Positions 56,747 to 64,000 of a DNA stretch of 64,000 bases are shown one piece after another. The notes under the pieces were generated by a model that saw only the letters and a list, made by a program, of their open reading frames with translations, did not search any database and was not told the origin of the DNA. Numbering within the stretch: the first letter of the stretch is position 1; each line of letters begins with the position of its first letter. Both the position numbers and the translations under genes were made by a program. Source of the DNA: Chlamydia ibidis 10-1398/6 (lineage in GTDB: Bacteria > Chlamydiota > Chlamydiia > Chlamydiales > Chlamydiaceae); contig NZ_APJW01000002.1 in assembly GCF_000454725.1 (NCBI RefSeq), positions 270,576 to 334,575 of the forward strand. Direction: 5' to 3'.

Positions 56747-57709
56747 ATGTCTTCGGGATCTCAACAAAATCGACGTTACTTGAATCAAACCTGGTATATC
56801 ATTCTTTTCATCTTAGGACTGAGTCTGTTCTCAGGACTTCTACTGTCTACGGTTTGCTATGTACTCTCCCCTATTCAAGAAAAAGCAGCTATTTTTGATA
56901 GAAATCAGCAGATGTTGACAGCTGCACACGTTTTAGATTTCCATGGAAAATTTCAAATCCGGGAAGGAGATACATGGGAACCCGCCATCTACAACAAAAC
57001 AAAGAACATATTAACAAAAACTTCTGCTAATAAGTCCCCTGTTGTCACTGCATCCGTTTTAGATACTTACGCACAACATTTTGTTCGCCCTTTACTAGCA
57101 AACCGGGAAGGGAAGATTTTCTCTTTTGAAGAGAAACGCATTGACCCTACAGTATTCATTGAAAACACGAAAGATTTTCACCGGCAACCTTTACTATTGT
57201 TTTATGCAATTTTAAATAATACTCCGGAATCTGCAAAGATGTCCCCAGCAGAGGTCATCCAACATCCTAAATCTATCCAGTCTATTGTTATTCCCATTTC
57301 AGGATTTGGATTATGGGGTCCTATTTATGGCTATTTAGGTTTAGAAAATAATGGAGATACAGTCCTAGGAACAGCCTGGTACCAGCAAGGAGAAACTCCT
57401 GGTCTAGGAGCAAATATTACTAACCCTTCCTGGCAAAAGCAATTTTTTGGTAAGAAAATATTTTTAAACACAACATCCGGGAATACCGATTTCTCTACCT
57501 CACCTTTGGGAATTGAAGTAATCAAAGGCCAGGTTCAGTCTGTTCTGGGTAACTCTCCTAAGGCAGCATCCTCAGTTGATGGAATTTCTGGAGCAACTCT
57601 AACCTGTAATGGGGTTACTGAAGCTTATGCCCATTCTCTAGCTCCTTATCGCTCCTTACTTATTTACTTTGCTAATCTGAATTCTTCGGGAGAAAATCAT
57701 GACGGTTAG
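56747..57709 (+). CDS. nqrC: Na+-translocating NADH:quinone reductase subunit C
   Basis: A 320-residue subunit anchored by one N-terminal helix ([20 protein letters not shown]). The covalent FMN site is visible: [15 protein letters not shown] near residue 280, with the Thr of S-G-A-T as attachment point. [14 protein letters not shown] and [12 protein letters not shown] are further NqrC signatures. It starts three bases after nqrB and ends 11 bases inside nqrD, which suggests translational coupling. Confidence 0.95.
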   Translation: MSSGSQQNRRYLNQTWYIILFILGLSLFSGLLLSTVCYVLSPIQEKAAIFDRNQQMLTAAHVLDFHGKFQIREGDTWEPAIYNKTKNILTKTSANKSPVVTASVLDTYAQHFVRPLLANREGKIFSFEEKRIDPTVFIENTKDFHRQPLLLFYAILNNTPESAKMSPAEVIQHPKSIQSIVIPISGFGLWGPIYGYLGLENNGDTVLGTAWYQQGETPGLGANITNPSWQKQFFGKKIFLNTTSGNTDFSTSPLGIEVIKGQVQSVLGNSPKAASSVDGISGATLTCNGVTEAYAHSLAPYRSLLIYFANLNSSGENHDG

Positions 57710-58343
57710 TAATAAGTCTTACAAAAGTTATTTCTTAGATCCCTTATGGAATAATAACCAACCGTTGGTTGCTATTCTCGGCATCTGTTCGGCATTAGCT
57801 GTAACCACCACCATGGTTACAGCTATCACTATGGGCCTGGCAGTAAGCTTTGTGACCGGGTGTTCTTGTTTCTTTGTTTCTTTGCTACGTAAGTACACTC
57901 CTGATAGCGTCCGAATGATTACTCAACTGATTATTATCAGTTTATTCGTAGTCGTCATCGAGCAAATCTTGAAAGCTTTCTTTTTTGAAATCTCAAAAAC
58001 ACTTTCAGTTTTTGTTGGTTTAATTATTACTAATTGCATAGTAATGGGGCGCGCAGAGAGTATGGCTAGAAATGTCCCTCCTATTCCTGCTTTTCTTGAT
58101 GGTGTGGGAGCTGGTTTAGGATATGGTTGGGTATTGGTAATCATTAGTTCCATCCGCGAACTGTTTGGCTTTGGAACATTTCTAGGAATGAGAGTCATCC
58201 CACAGTTTTTATATTCTTCAGAATCACATCCTGATGCTTATGAAAACTTTGGTCTCATGGTTTTAGCTCCATCAGCATTCTTCCTTATAGGAATCATGAT
58301 TTGGGTAATGAATATTATAAGATCCAGGAAAATAAAGGGGTAA
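57699..58343 (+). CDS. nqrD: Na+-translocating NADH:quinone reductase subunit D
   Basis: A 214-residue membrane protein with six helices, related to NqrE in reversed orientation. Seen: [20 protein letters not shown] near residue 32-52, [17 protein letters not shown] near 107, and [21 protein letters not shown] near 134-155. It overlaps nqrC by 11 bases and stops 4 bases before nqrE. NqrD and NqrE hold an iron site between them; its Cys is seen here in TNCIVMG. Confidence 0.95.
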   Translation: MTVSNKSYKSYFLDPLWNNNQPLVAILGICSALAVTTTMVTAITMGLAVSFVTGCSCFFVSLLRKYTPDSVRMITQLIIISLFVVVIEQILKAFFFEISKTLSVFVGLIITNCIVMGRAESMARNVPPIPAFLDGVGAGLGYGWVLVIISSIRELFGFGTFLGMRVIPQFLYSSESHPDAYENFGLMVLAPSAFFLIGIMIWVMNIIRSRKIKG

Positions 58344-58347
58344 ACCA

Positions 58348-59097
58348 ATGTGGTTAGGTGAATATTCTTGGCTCAATGTGTTTGGTATTTTTTTACAAGC
58401 TACGTTCATTCAAAACATCTTGCTTTCTAATTTTCTTGGCATGTGTAGCTATCTGGCCTGTTCAGCTAGAGTCCCTACGGCAAATGGTCTTGGAATGTCC
58501 GTGGCGCTAGTACTAACATTGACAGGAAGCATTAATTGGTTCATTCATCATTTTATCACTGGTCCTAAAGCTCTTACATGGCTATCCCCTCAATTTGCTC
58601 AAATAAATCTAGGTTTCCTAGAACTTATTATTTTCATTTCTGTCATTGCAGCTTTTACCCAAGTTCTTGAACTATTCTTAGAAAAAGTTTCTAGAAATCT
58701 TTACCTGTCACTTGGTATCTTCCTTCCCCTAATCGCTGTAAATTGCGCTATTCTAGGTGGAGTTCTTTTCGGAATTACCCGAAATTATCCTTTTATTCCT
58801 ATGGTTATCTTCTCTTTAGGAGCTGGTTGTGGCTGGTGGTTGTCCATTGTCTTATTTGCAACAATTCGAGAAAAGTTAGCTTATTCAGACATCCCTCAGA
58901 ACCTTCGTGGGATGGGTATTTCTTTCATCACAACAGGATTAATGGCTATGGCATTTATGGGTCTTACTGGTATAGATGTGTCTAAACCTTCACAACCCCA
59001 GAAAGAAGAAATTCAAAAAGAAACAGCCTCTTCAGACTTAAAAGTCACAACTCCTATTATTAAAAACACAAAACAAAAACGTCGTTTTCATAACTAG
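58348..59097 (+). CDS. nqrE: Na+-translocating NADH:quinone reductase subunit E
   Basis: A 249-residue membrane protein with six helices. Seen: IFLQATFIQNILLSNFLGMC at residues 10-30 with a conserved Cys, LPLIAVNCAILGGVLFG near 127-143 with the second Cys, and the ending MGISFITTGLMAMAFMGLTGID. Usual NqrE proteins end near residue 200; a charged tail of about 45 residues (KPSQPQKEEIQKETASSDLK and on) is added here and is predicted to be cytoplasmic or extracytoplasmic according to topology. It is the last gene of the nqr block and precedes the Pmp region. Confidence 0.94.
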   Translation: MWLGEYSWLNVFGIFLQATFIQNILLSNFLGMCSYLACSARVPTANGLGMSVALVLTLTGSINWFIHHFITGPKALTWLSPQFAQINLGFLELIIFISVIAAFTQVLELFLEKVSRNLYLSLGIFLPLIAVNCAILGGVLFGITRNYPFIPMVIFSLGAGCGWWLSIVLFATIREKLAYSDIPQNLRGMGISFITTGLMAMAFMGLTGIDVSKPSQPQKEEIQKETASSDLKVTTPIIKNTKQKRRFHN

Positions 59098-59147
59098 TAG
59101 TTACTTCCTAAGGGTACCAACTGCAAAATATATTCCTTCGCTATTTG

Positions 59148-59208
59148 TTGACTTTTAATTATTTTTTTGATCCGTTAGGGGCATCTCAATTTACCAAGAG
59201 CTATATAT
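59148..59208 (+). promoter_or_regulatory. conserved 5' segment of the first Pmp gene
   Basis: The 61 bases before the start begin TTGACTTTTAATTATTTTTT and match the segment before the second Pmp gene (62376-62436) except for two single-base differences. The match begins exactly at TTGACT, a good -35 box; the T-run and the rest do not show a clean -10. Shared regulation is the simplest reading. Confidence 0.5.
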
Positions 59209-61738
59209 ATGAAACGTCTAAATCTCTGGTTATTAATGTCTTCAGCATTAATGACCACGAGTCACATATGTTGTGCACAAGCGCAAAATATAGGCCCTTC
59301 TAATGGATGTAATGGGGGTTCTCTCAATCAACTTACTGGTAGTGACTATACCTGTATAGGAGATATCTGTTTTTCTAATATAAATACGACAAATAAAAGT
59401 TGTTTTGCTCCATCAAGCGGAGGGCTCACTCTTACCGGAAATGGTTACGACATTTGCTTCCAAAGTGTTAATTCTGGGAACAAACCATGTGCTGTTGATG
59501 TAACACAAGGCAACGTAACTATTTCGGGATTTTCTAGTTTCTTATGCGCAAATGCGCTAAACAGCGGGGCTATTTGTTGTTGTGATACTTCTTCAGCCAG
59601 GACCTTGTCCATGTCTGGAAATGGCACAGTTTCATTTTTAAACAATACCGCTAGCACAAAAGGCGGGGCCATTTGTGCTAACACTATAAATTTCACCTCA
59701 GGCGGGCATACTATATTTTCTGGGAACACTGTTTCAGGATCCTCAGGAATAGGTGGAGCTATCTGCTTAGAAGGTATATCCGGCAGTTCCTGCACACTAT
59801 CTGCTCAAGGTGGAGATATTGTTTTCTATGAAAACTCAGCAACAGATACCTCAGCCAAAGGTGGGGCTGTTGGAATAAAAGGTAGCAATGGAAGCTGCAC
59901 CCTAGATGCCAATTCTGGAAACATTATCTTTGATGGTAATACTATCAAATCCAATAGCAGTGCTGTAAGAAACTCTGTTTACTTGGGCCAAGAAACCTCA
60001 GCAACACACACTTTTAAAGCTAAGGAAGGTTTCGGGATTTATTTTTATGACCCTGTAACATGTGATGTCTCTTCTCCAACTGGCTCTGTTAAGATTAACG
60101 ACACTGGATACACTGGATCTATTGTATTCTCAGGAGAAAAACTTTCCCCTGATGAAAAAACAAAATCCGAAAACAAGAAAACTGATCTAAAACACGCTTT
60201 AACAGTGCAAGCAGGCTCTTTAGTTCTTAAGGATGGAGTGACTGTAGAGGCTAAACAAATTACTCAAAATGATAATACTTCCACTGTAGTGATGGATCTA
60301 GGAACTACTCTTCAGACTCCTAATTCTGGTGGTGAGACCATAACGCTTCAAAACCTTGCGATTAACGTTGCCTCATTGGGGGGGGGGGGGTGCCTCCGAC
60401 ACGGCTGTAATCAACAGTCAAACAACTAGCAAAACAGCATCCGTATCTTCTCTATCACTCATTGATTCTGACGGCAACGGTTACGAATATCCTATCTTTG
60501 GATCAAATTTATCTTCAGCTAAAGTAAAAATCCAAACTAACTCCAGCACAGCTACAACACCTTCTTCTAATCCCACTAAAGAATCCCCTACCCCACACTA
60601 CGGCTATCAGGGAAATTGGACCGTCTCCTGGGGAAATACGTCAGGGAACGCTATAAAGACAGCAACATTAGCTTGGGAAAAAACGGGCTATATTGCTAAT
60701 CCCGAGCGTGTGTGTGCTTTAGTTCCTAACACCCTATGGGGAAACTTCTCTGACCTCCGTGTTATCCAAAATCTTATGGAAGTCAGTGTAGATGGCGCCG
60801 AATGTCACCGAGGCCTATGGGCATCCGCTGTTGCTAACTTCTTGCACAGAAGTGGCTATGATGTCCAAAGCCCTAAAGGAGCTCCTTCCCCAACAGAAAC
60901 AAGACGAAAATTCCGCCACCATAGCGTCGGCTACATCGTGGGAGTCATGGGAGAAACCCTAAATGAAGATATCCTCAATGCCTCTTTCTGCCAACTCTTC
61001 GGTAAAGACAAGGACTACTTCATAAGCAAAAACTCGGCTACCACATACGCGGGTTCTTTGTACTACCAACACACCTCTTGGTGGAACGGATGGAACAAAC
61101 TCATCCACTCTATAGTGGGAACTGAAGCTCCTCTAGTATTCAATGCTCAGCTCACTTACTCCCACACCTCTAACGATCTCAAAACCAAAATGACAAAAGC
61201 TTTCCTTCCAGAAAAAATGGTCCTCCCCTCCCTCATCAAAGGCGATTGGGGGAATGATTGCTTTGGTTTAGAGTTCGGTGGTGCTGTGCCTGTAGACCTC
61301 AATAACCCTTGGTTATTCGACACCTACACCCCATTCGCTAAACTCCAACTCATCTATGCTCACCAAGGAGACTTTAAAGAAAACACAGAACAAGGAAGAA
61401 TCTTCGATAGTAGTAGCCTCACTAACCTCGCTCTCCCTATCGGAATGAAGTTCGAGAGATTCGCAAAAAATCATGACGCTTCCTTCAACGTAGTTTTAGC
61501 CTACTCACCAGATATCGCTAGAAGTAATCCTGATTGCACAACAGCCATGATCTCTGATCCTGTCTCCGCAATCTGGACCACACGAGCTACTAACTTGGCT
61601 CGAAATGCTTTCATCGCTCAAGCCGGGAATCATTTCTCCATAACCCCAAGATGTGAGATCTTTAGCCAATTCGGCTTCGAACTCCGCGGATCAGCTCGTA
61701 CTTACAACATAGACCTGGGTTCTAAAATCCAGTTCTAA
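59209..61738 (+). pseudogene. pmp: polymorphic membrane protein, G family, phase-OFF by poly-G frameshift
   Basis: An autotransporter-type surface protein. It has a signal peptide (MKRLNLWLLMSSALMTTSHI to about residue 25), repeats of GGA(I/V) and FxxN (KGGAICANTINF, GIGGAICLEG, FSGN, FYEN, FDGN), a Pmp middle domain (HYGYQGNWTVSW) and an autotransporter barrel with a terminal Phe (DLGSKIQF). The frame opened at 59209 runs into a stop at 60427-60429, just after 13 G at 60378-60390; the rest is in another frame, open from 60356 to 61738. Removing one G (12 G) joins both into 842 codons. So the gene is intact but switched off, or the tract length is a sequence artefact. It also has several CC and CCC runs. 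Confidence 0.9.
60378..60390 (+). repeat. poly-G tract (13 G), slipped-strand switch of the first Pmp gene
   Basis: Thirteen G in a row inside the passenger domain, codon phase such that 12 or 15 G would give the full-length protein, 13 or 14 would not. The second Pmp gene has a tract at the equivalent place. Confidence 0.92.
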
Positions 61739-61750
61739 CCCACTCACCTC

Positions 61751-61774
61751 CCCCATCCCCTAACAGGGATGGGG
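61751..61774. terminator. terminator between the first Pmp gene and the toxin gene
   Basis: CCCCATCCC (61751-61759) and GGGATGGGG (61766-61774) form a perfect 9-bp GC-rich stem with a six-base loop, just after the Pmp stop and just before the stop of the convergent toxin gene. There is no T-run, so the type is uncertain, but a strong hairpin at this position fits termination for both. Confidence 0.6.
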
Positions 61775-61775
61775 C

Positions 61776-62045
61776 CTAATATTCAGAATAAATATCCTTT
61801 CTATGGTCCACATCAATGATCAACACCAACAACAAATCATCTTGAATTGTGTAGACTATACGATATTTACCTACACGAATCCTCAATAGAGTGAGTTTAT
61901 CTATTCCCCGTAATTTTCTAACACCTTGAGGTCGCGGAGACTCAGACAAAGAATCTATGGTCCTAACTATGCGTTCTTTATCTTTCTTAGGGAACTTAAG
62001 TAATTTTTTCGCAACTTTGTCAGTAATCTCAATAGCATAAATCAT
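61776..62045 (-). CDS. relE: RelE/ParE-family toxin of a type II toxin-antitoxin pair
   Basis: An 89-residue protein with the RelE fold pattern: YAIEITDKVAKKLLKFPKKDKERI, PRPQGVRKLRG, and the final strand LLRIRVGKYRIVYTIQDDLLLVLII then DHRKDIY. The basic residues (Arg in LRIRVGKYR, HR in VDHRK) are in the places of RelE catalytic residues, so mRNA cleavage at the ribosome is the expected activity. Whether it is active is unknown. It overlaps the antitoxin gene by 4 bases (ATGA), antitoxin first, as usual. It lies between two Pmp genes and on the opposite strand. Confidence 0.85.
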   Translation of the reverse strand: MIYAIEITDKVAKKLLKFPKKDKERIVRTIDSLSESPRPQGVRKLRGIDKLTLLRIRVGKYRIVYTIQDDLLLVLIIDVDHRKDIYSEY

Positions 62046-62284
62046 TGTTCAAGATTCTTTTTTGCCTCGTCCCAGGAGATTGTTTTTTCTTTTCCTGATC
62101 TGATATCTTCAAGGATTTTTGTAGCTTTATCTGCCAACCAACGATCTTCTAATTCTTCCAAACGTTCAAAAACAGTGGTAAGAATAAATTCTCTCATAGT
62201 CACTCCTAACTTAGCGCTAGCTAATTTGATACATAAGTGCTCATCTGGAGACATATCCACTGTTAATCTTGACCTGTCTTTCAT
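62042..62284 (-). CDS. relB: ribbon-helix-helix antitoxin
   Basis: An 80-residue protein with a ribbon-helix-helix-like N terminus (SRLTVDMSPDEHLCIKLASA, then KLGVTMREFILTTVFERLEE) that would bind DNA and a C-terminal tail (ILEDIRSGKEKTISWDEAKK) of the kind that wraps the toxin. The SWDEAKKxL ending is shared with many antitoxins. The start is ATG 62284 with GGGAG about nine bases upstream. Directly upstream is a perfect palindrome that is the likely binding site. Confidence 0.82.
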   Translation of the reverse strand: MKDRSRLTVDMSPDEHLCIKLASAKLGVTMREFILTTVFERLEELEDRWLADKATKILEDIRSGKEKTISWDEAKKNLEQ

Positions 62285-62300
62285 AATTACAAATCTCCCT

Positions 62301-62322
62301 GAAATACAGATTTCTGTATTTC
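62301..62322 (-). promoter_or_regulatory. palindromic operator of the toxin-antitoxin operon
   Basis: GAAATACAGA (62301-62310), TT, TCTGTATTTC (62313-62322): a perfect 10+10 inverted repeat. It lies 17 bases before the antitoxin start and just downstream of the candidate -10, where a bound repressor would block transcription. Confidence 0.75.
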
Positions 62323-62325
62323 TTT

Positions 62326-62354
62326 ATTATGAAGAGGAGTAGCTATTTACTCAA
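62326..62354 (-). promoter_or_regulatory. promoter of the toxin-antitoxin operon
   Basis: On the minus strand TTGAGT (62354-62349), 17 bases, CATAAT (62331-62326). Four and five matches of six with ideal spacing. The predicted start lies in the palindrome. Confidence 0.6.
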
Positions 62355-62375
62355 GGAAATATACGTTTATCTTCA

Positions 62376-62436
62376 TTGACTTTTAATTATTTTTTTGATC
62401 CGTTAGAGGCATCTCAATTTACCAAGAGCTACATAT
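62376..62436 (+). promoter_or_regulatory. conserved 5' segment of the second Pmp gene
   Basis: 61 bases nearly identical to 59148-59208, again starting at TTGACT. The two differences are at the G/A of the GTTAGGGG/GTTAGAGG stretch and one base near the ATG. The likeness ends sharply at TTGACT on the upstream side in both copies. Confidence 0.5.
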
Positions 62437-64000
62437 ATGAAATGTTTAAATCTCTGGCTATTAATGTCTTCAGCGTTAATGACCACGAGTAATATAGGGT
62501 TTGCTAATGCTCAGGTTATAGGTCCTTCTCATAGTGTTAATGGGGGTACCAGCACTAATTTAAACCAAACTGCTTACACTTGTTACGGTGATATCTGTTT
62601 TTCTAACCTAAACCTGACATCTTCTAGCTGTTTTTCCTCGACTAGTGGACTTACTCTAACTGGTAATAGTGATTCTATTTGTTTCCAGTACATCACTAGT
62701 TCCTCTCCAGGCATTGTTAATTCTACAGGAGGAAACGTAACAATTTCAGGATTTTCTGATTTTTTATGCAGTAACGCAAAAACTAAGGGGGCTATTTGTT
62801 GTTGTGATTCTTCTTCTTCGACAGTAAGGACCTTTTCCATGTCTGGAAATGGCAGTGTTTCATTTTTAAATAATACTGGCGACACAAAAGGTGGCGCTAT
62901 CTGTGCTAACACTATCAATTTCACCTCAGGCGGAAAGACTATATTTTCTGGTAACACTATTTCGGGATCCTCAGGAATAGGTGGAGCTATCTGCTTAGAC
63001 GGTATATCTGGAAGCACCTGTACACTATCTGCTCAAGGTGGAGATATTATTTTCTATGGTAACTCAGCAACGGATGCCTCAGCCAAAGGTGGGGCGATTG
63101 GGTTGAAAGGTAATAACGGTAACTGTACTTTAGACGCCAATTCTGGAAATATTATCTTTGATGGGAATACTATCAAATCTACTGGCACAGAAAGAAATGC
63201 TATAGACCTAGGAAACAGTACAGAAAACCATTCTTTTAAGGCTAAAGAAGGGTACAGCATTTACTTCTACGATACAGTTACTGGTGGAGGTTCTACGGGA
63301 GAAGTAGGAATCAACGAGACGGGTTACACCGGTTCGGTGATATTCTCTGGAGAAAAATTAACTACTGAGACCACCAAATTTAGCCAGCCTCTTAAAATTA
63401 AAGCAGGCTCTTTAGTTCTTAAGGATGGAGTGACTGTAGAGGCAAAACAAGTTACTCAAACAGACGCTAATTCTACAGTAGTGATGGATTTAGGCACGAC
63501 TCTCAAAGGCACAGATAGTTCCGCTGGGACAGTTTCTCTTCCTAACTTAGCTATCAACATTGCCTCGTTGGGGGGGGGGGGGGTACGTGCCCCAGCTAAA
63601 ATCCAAACACAGGCTAATCAACAAATCACCATTAACTCTTTATCCCTAATCGATCCTGATGGCAATGGCTATGAATATCCTGTATTTGGAAAAAATCTAG
63701 ACTTTACTGGTGTACAAGCAGCCATTACCACGAGCGGCACAGTCACAAAACCAACTACTAATAACACTACCCAAACTCCTCACTATGGCTATCAGGGAAA
63801 TTGGACCGTCTCCTGGGCTCAGGGAGCGGGAACTCAAGAACAAAATGCTACGTTCACGTGGGAAAAAACAGGCTATATTGCCAACCCCGAGCGTGTGTGT
63901 GCTTTAGTTCCTAACACCTTATGGGGGAACTTCTCTGACCTCCGTGTTATCCAAAATCTTATGGAAGTCAGTGTAGATGGTGCCGAATGTCACCGAGGCC
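62437..64000 (+). CDS. pmp: polymorphic membrane protein, G family, phase-ON (partial, runs off the window)
   Basis: Open for 521 codons from ATG 62437 to the end of the window. The signal peptide (MKCLNLWLLMSSALMTTSNI) and the repeats (KGGAICANTINF, GIGGAICLDG, KGGAIGLKG, FSGN, FYGN, FDGN) closely match the first Pmp gene, and the Pmp middle domain begins near HYGYQGNWTVSW. A 14-G tract at 63570-63583 is in frame (SLGGGG then VRAPAKIQ), so this copy is ON. The barrel domain lies beyond the window. It would be displayed on the outer membrane as adhesin or antigen. Confidence 0.92.
   Translation, partial: MKCLNLWLLMSSALMTTSNIGFANAQVIGPSHSVNGGTSTNLNQTAYTCYGDICFSNLNLTSSSCFSSTSGLTLTGNSDSICFQYITSSSPGIVNSTGGNVTISGFSDFLCSNAKTKGAICCCDSSSSTVRTFSMSGNGSVSFLNNTGDTKGGAICANTINFTSGGKTIFSGNTISGSSGIGGAICLDGISGSTCTLSAQGGDIIFYGNSATDASAKGGAIGLKGNNGNCTLDANSGNIIFDGNTIKSTGTERNAIDLGNSTENHSFKAKEGYSIYFYDTVTGGGSTGEVGINETGYTGSVIFSGEKLTTETTKFSQPLKIKAGSLVLKDGVTVEAKQVTQTDANSTVVMDLGTTLKGTDSSAGTVSLPNLAINIASLGGGGVRAPAKIQTQANQQITINSLSLIDPDGNGYEYPVFGKNLDFTGVQAAITTSGTVTKPTTNNTTQTPHYGYQGNWTVSWAQGAGTQEQNATFTWEKTGYIANPERVCALVPNTLWGNFSDLRVIQNLMEVSVDGAECHRG
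63570..63583 (+). repeat. poly-G tract (14 G), in-frame in the second Pmp gene
   Basis: Fourteen G, of which the first completes a Leu codon, four Gly codons follow, and the last G joins TA to make GTA. The frame is kept; 13 or 15 G would close it. It lies at the same place in the passenger domain as the 13-G tract of the first copy. Confidence 0.93.

Noticed and set aside
59209..61738. Reading the first Pmp gene as a decayed pseudogene
   Set aside because: The only lesion is one base in a poly-G tract; all domains including the barrel and terminal Phe are intact, so phase variation is more likely than decay.
62583..63260. Minus-strand ORFs opposite the second Pmp gene
   Set aside because: They are shadows of the repeat codons; the same shadow occurs opposite the first Pmp gene at 59445-59795.
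63710..63907. Plus-strand 65-codon ORF near the right edge
   Set aside because: It lies out of frame inside the open Pmp gene and has no support.
1..64000. CRISPR array, prophage or insertion sequence
   Set aside because: No regularly spaced repeats, Cas-like, phage or transposase genes were seen; the only mobile-like module is the toxin-antitoxin pair.

Overview
The window is a piece of a Chlamydia chromosome, most likely from the psittaci group (C. psittaci, abortus, caviae, felis); I cannot fix the species. The evidence is gene content and order: nqrBCDE next to polymorphic membrane protein (Pmp) genes, a signal peptidase I of over 600 residues, a plant-plastid-like FabI, a diadenylate cyclase, menaquinone genes of the futalosine route, a peptidoglycan/division cluster, type III secretion chaperones, and runs of genes I recall as neighbours in C. 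trachomatis (CT015-CT035, CT260-CT281). CT numbers given below are from memory of that genome, not from a search.

Layout. 1-4633: end of an unknown gene, a stand-alone BPL_N-type amidotransferase, a DMT permease and a RecD2-like helicase. 4649-13007, minus strand: a tightly packed information-processing run, transcribed prfA-prmC-ffh-rpsP-trmD-rplS-rnhB-gmk-(omega-like)-metG. 13325-19621: rpmE, a secreted unknown, lepB and ileS, the last two converging on a 13-bp terminator stem. 19894-20350: tmRNA with its own near-consensus promoter. 21033-25814: an unknown membrane protein, PIN-PhoH, a SWIM zinc-finger protein behind a short upstream ORF and hairpin, and a secreted SH3b protein behind a near-consensus promoter. 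25894-28305: cytochrome bd oxidase. 28793-32691: dacA-ybbR, an Inc-like small protein and a lipid A acyltransferase. 32831-37059: a large unknown Cys-clustered protein, fabI and a HAD phosphatase. 37434-40560: FliO-like protein, Mcsc-type chaperone, DnaQ-like exonuclease, mqnD, mqnB. 40571-51365, minus strand: MsbA-type exporter, accA, an unknown, IHF/HU, then amiA, murE, ftsI, ftsL, rsmH, with a plus-strand tRNA-Arg(CCT) inside. 51521-54580: an unknown, a TPR chaperone, dnaA and a bactofilin. 54561-59097: a degenerate ComF-like protein and nqrBCDE.

59148-64000 is the accessory part. Two paralogous Pmp genes share an almost identical 61-base upstream segment, and each has a poly-G tract at the same place. 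The first has 13 G and is out of frame (OFF; 12 G would restore 842 codons). The second has 14 G and is open to the window edge (ON). Between them, on the opposite strand, lies a RelE-type toxin with an overlapping antitoxin gene and a perfect 10+10 palindrome just downstream of a plausible promoter, as expected of an autoregulated toxin-antitoxin operon.

Most of the window is conserved housekeeping. The less ordinary items are the Pmp/toxin-antitoxin island, the hairpin and short ORF before the SWIM gene, the omega-like protein after gmk, the FliO-like protein next to a secretion chaperone, the TrmD-VOC fusion, the relic ComF, and the large protein divergent from fabI. Codon starts were chosen by Shine-Dalgarno match and overlaps; where several were possible this is stated.
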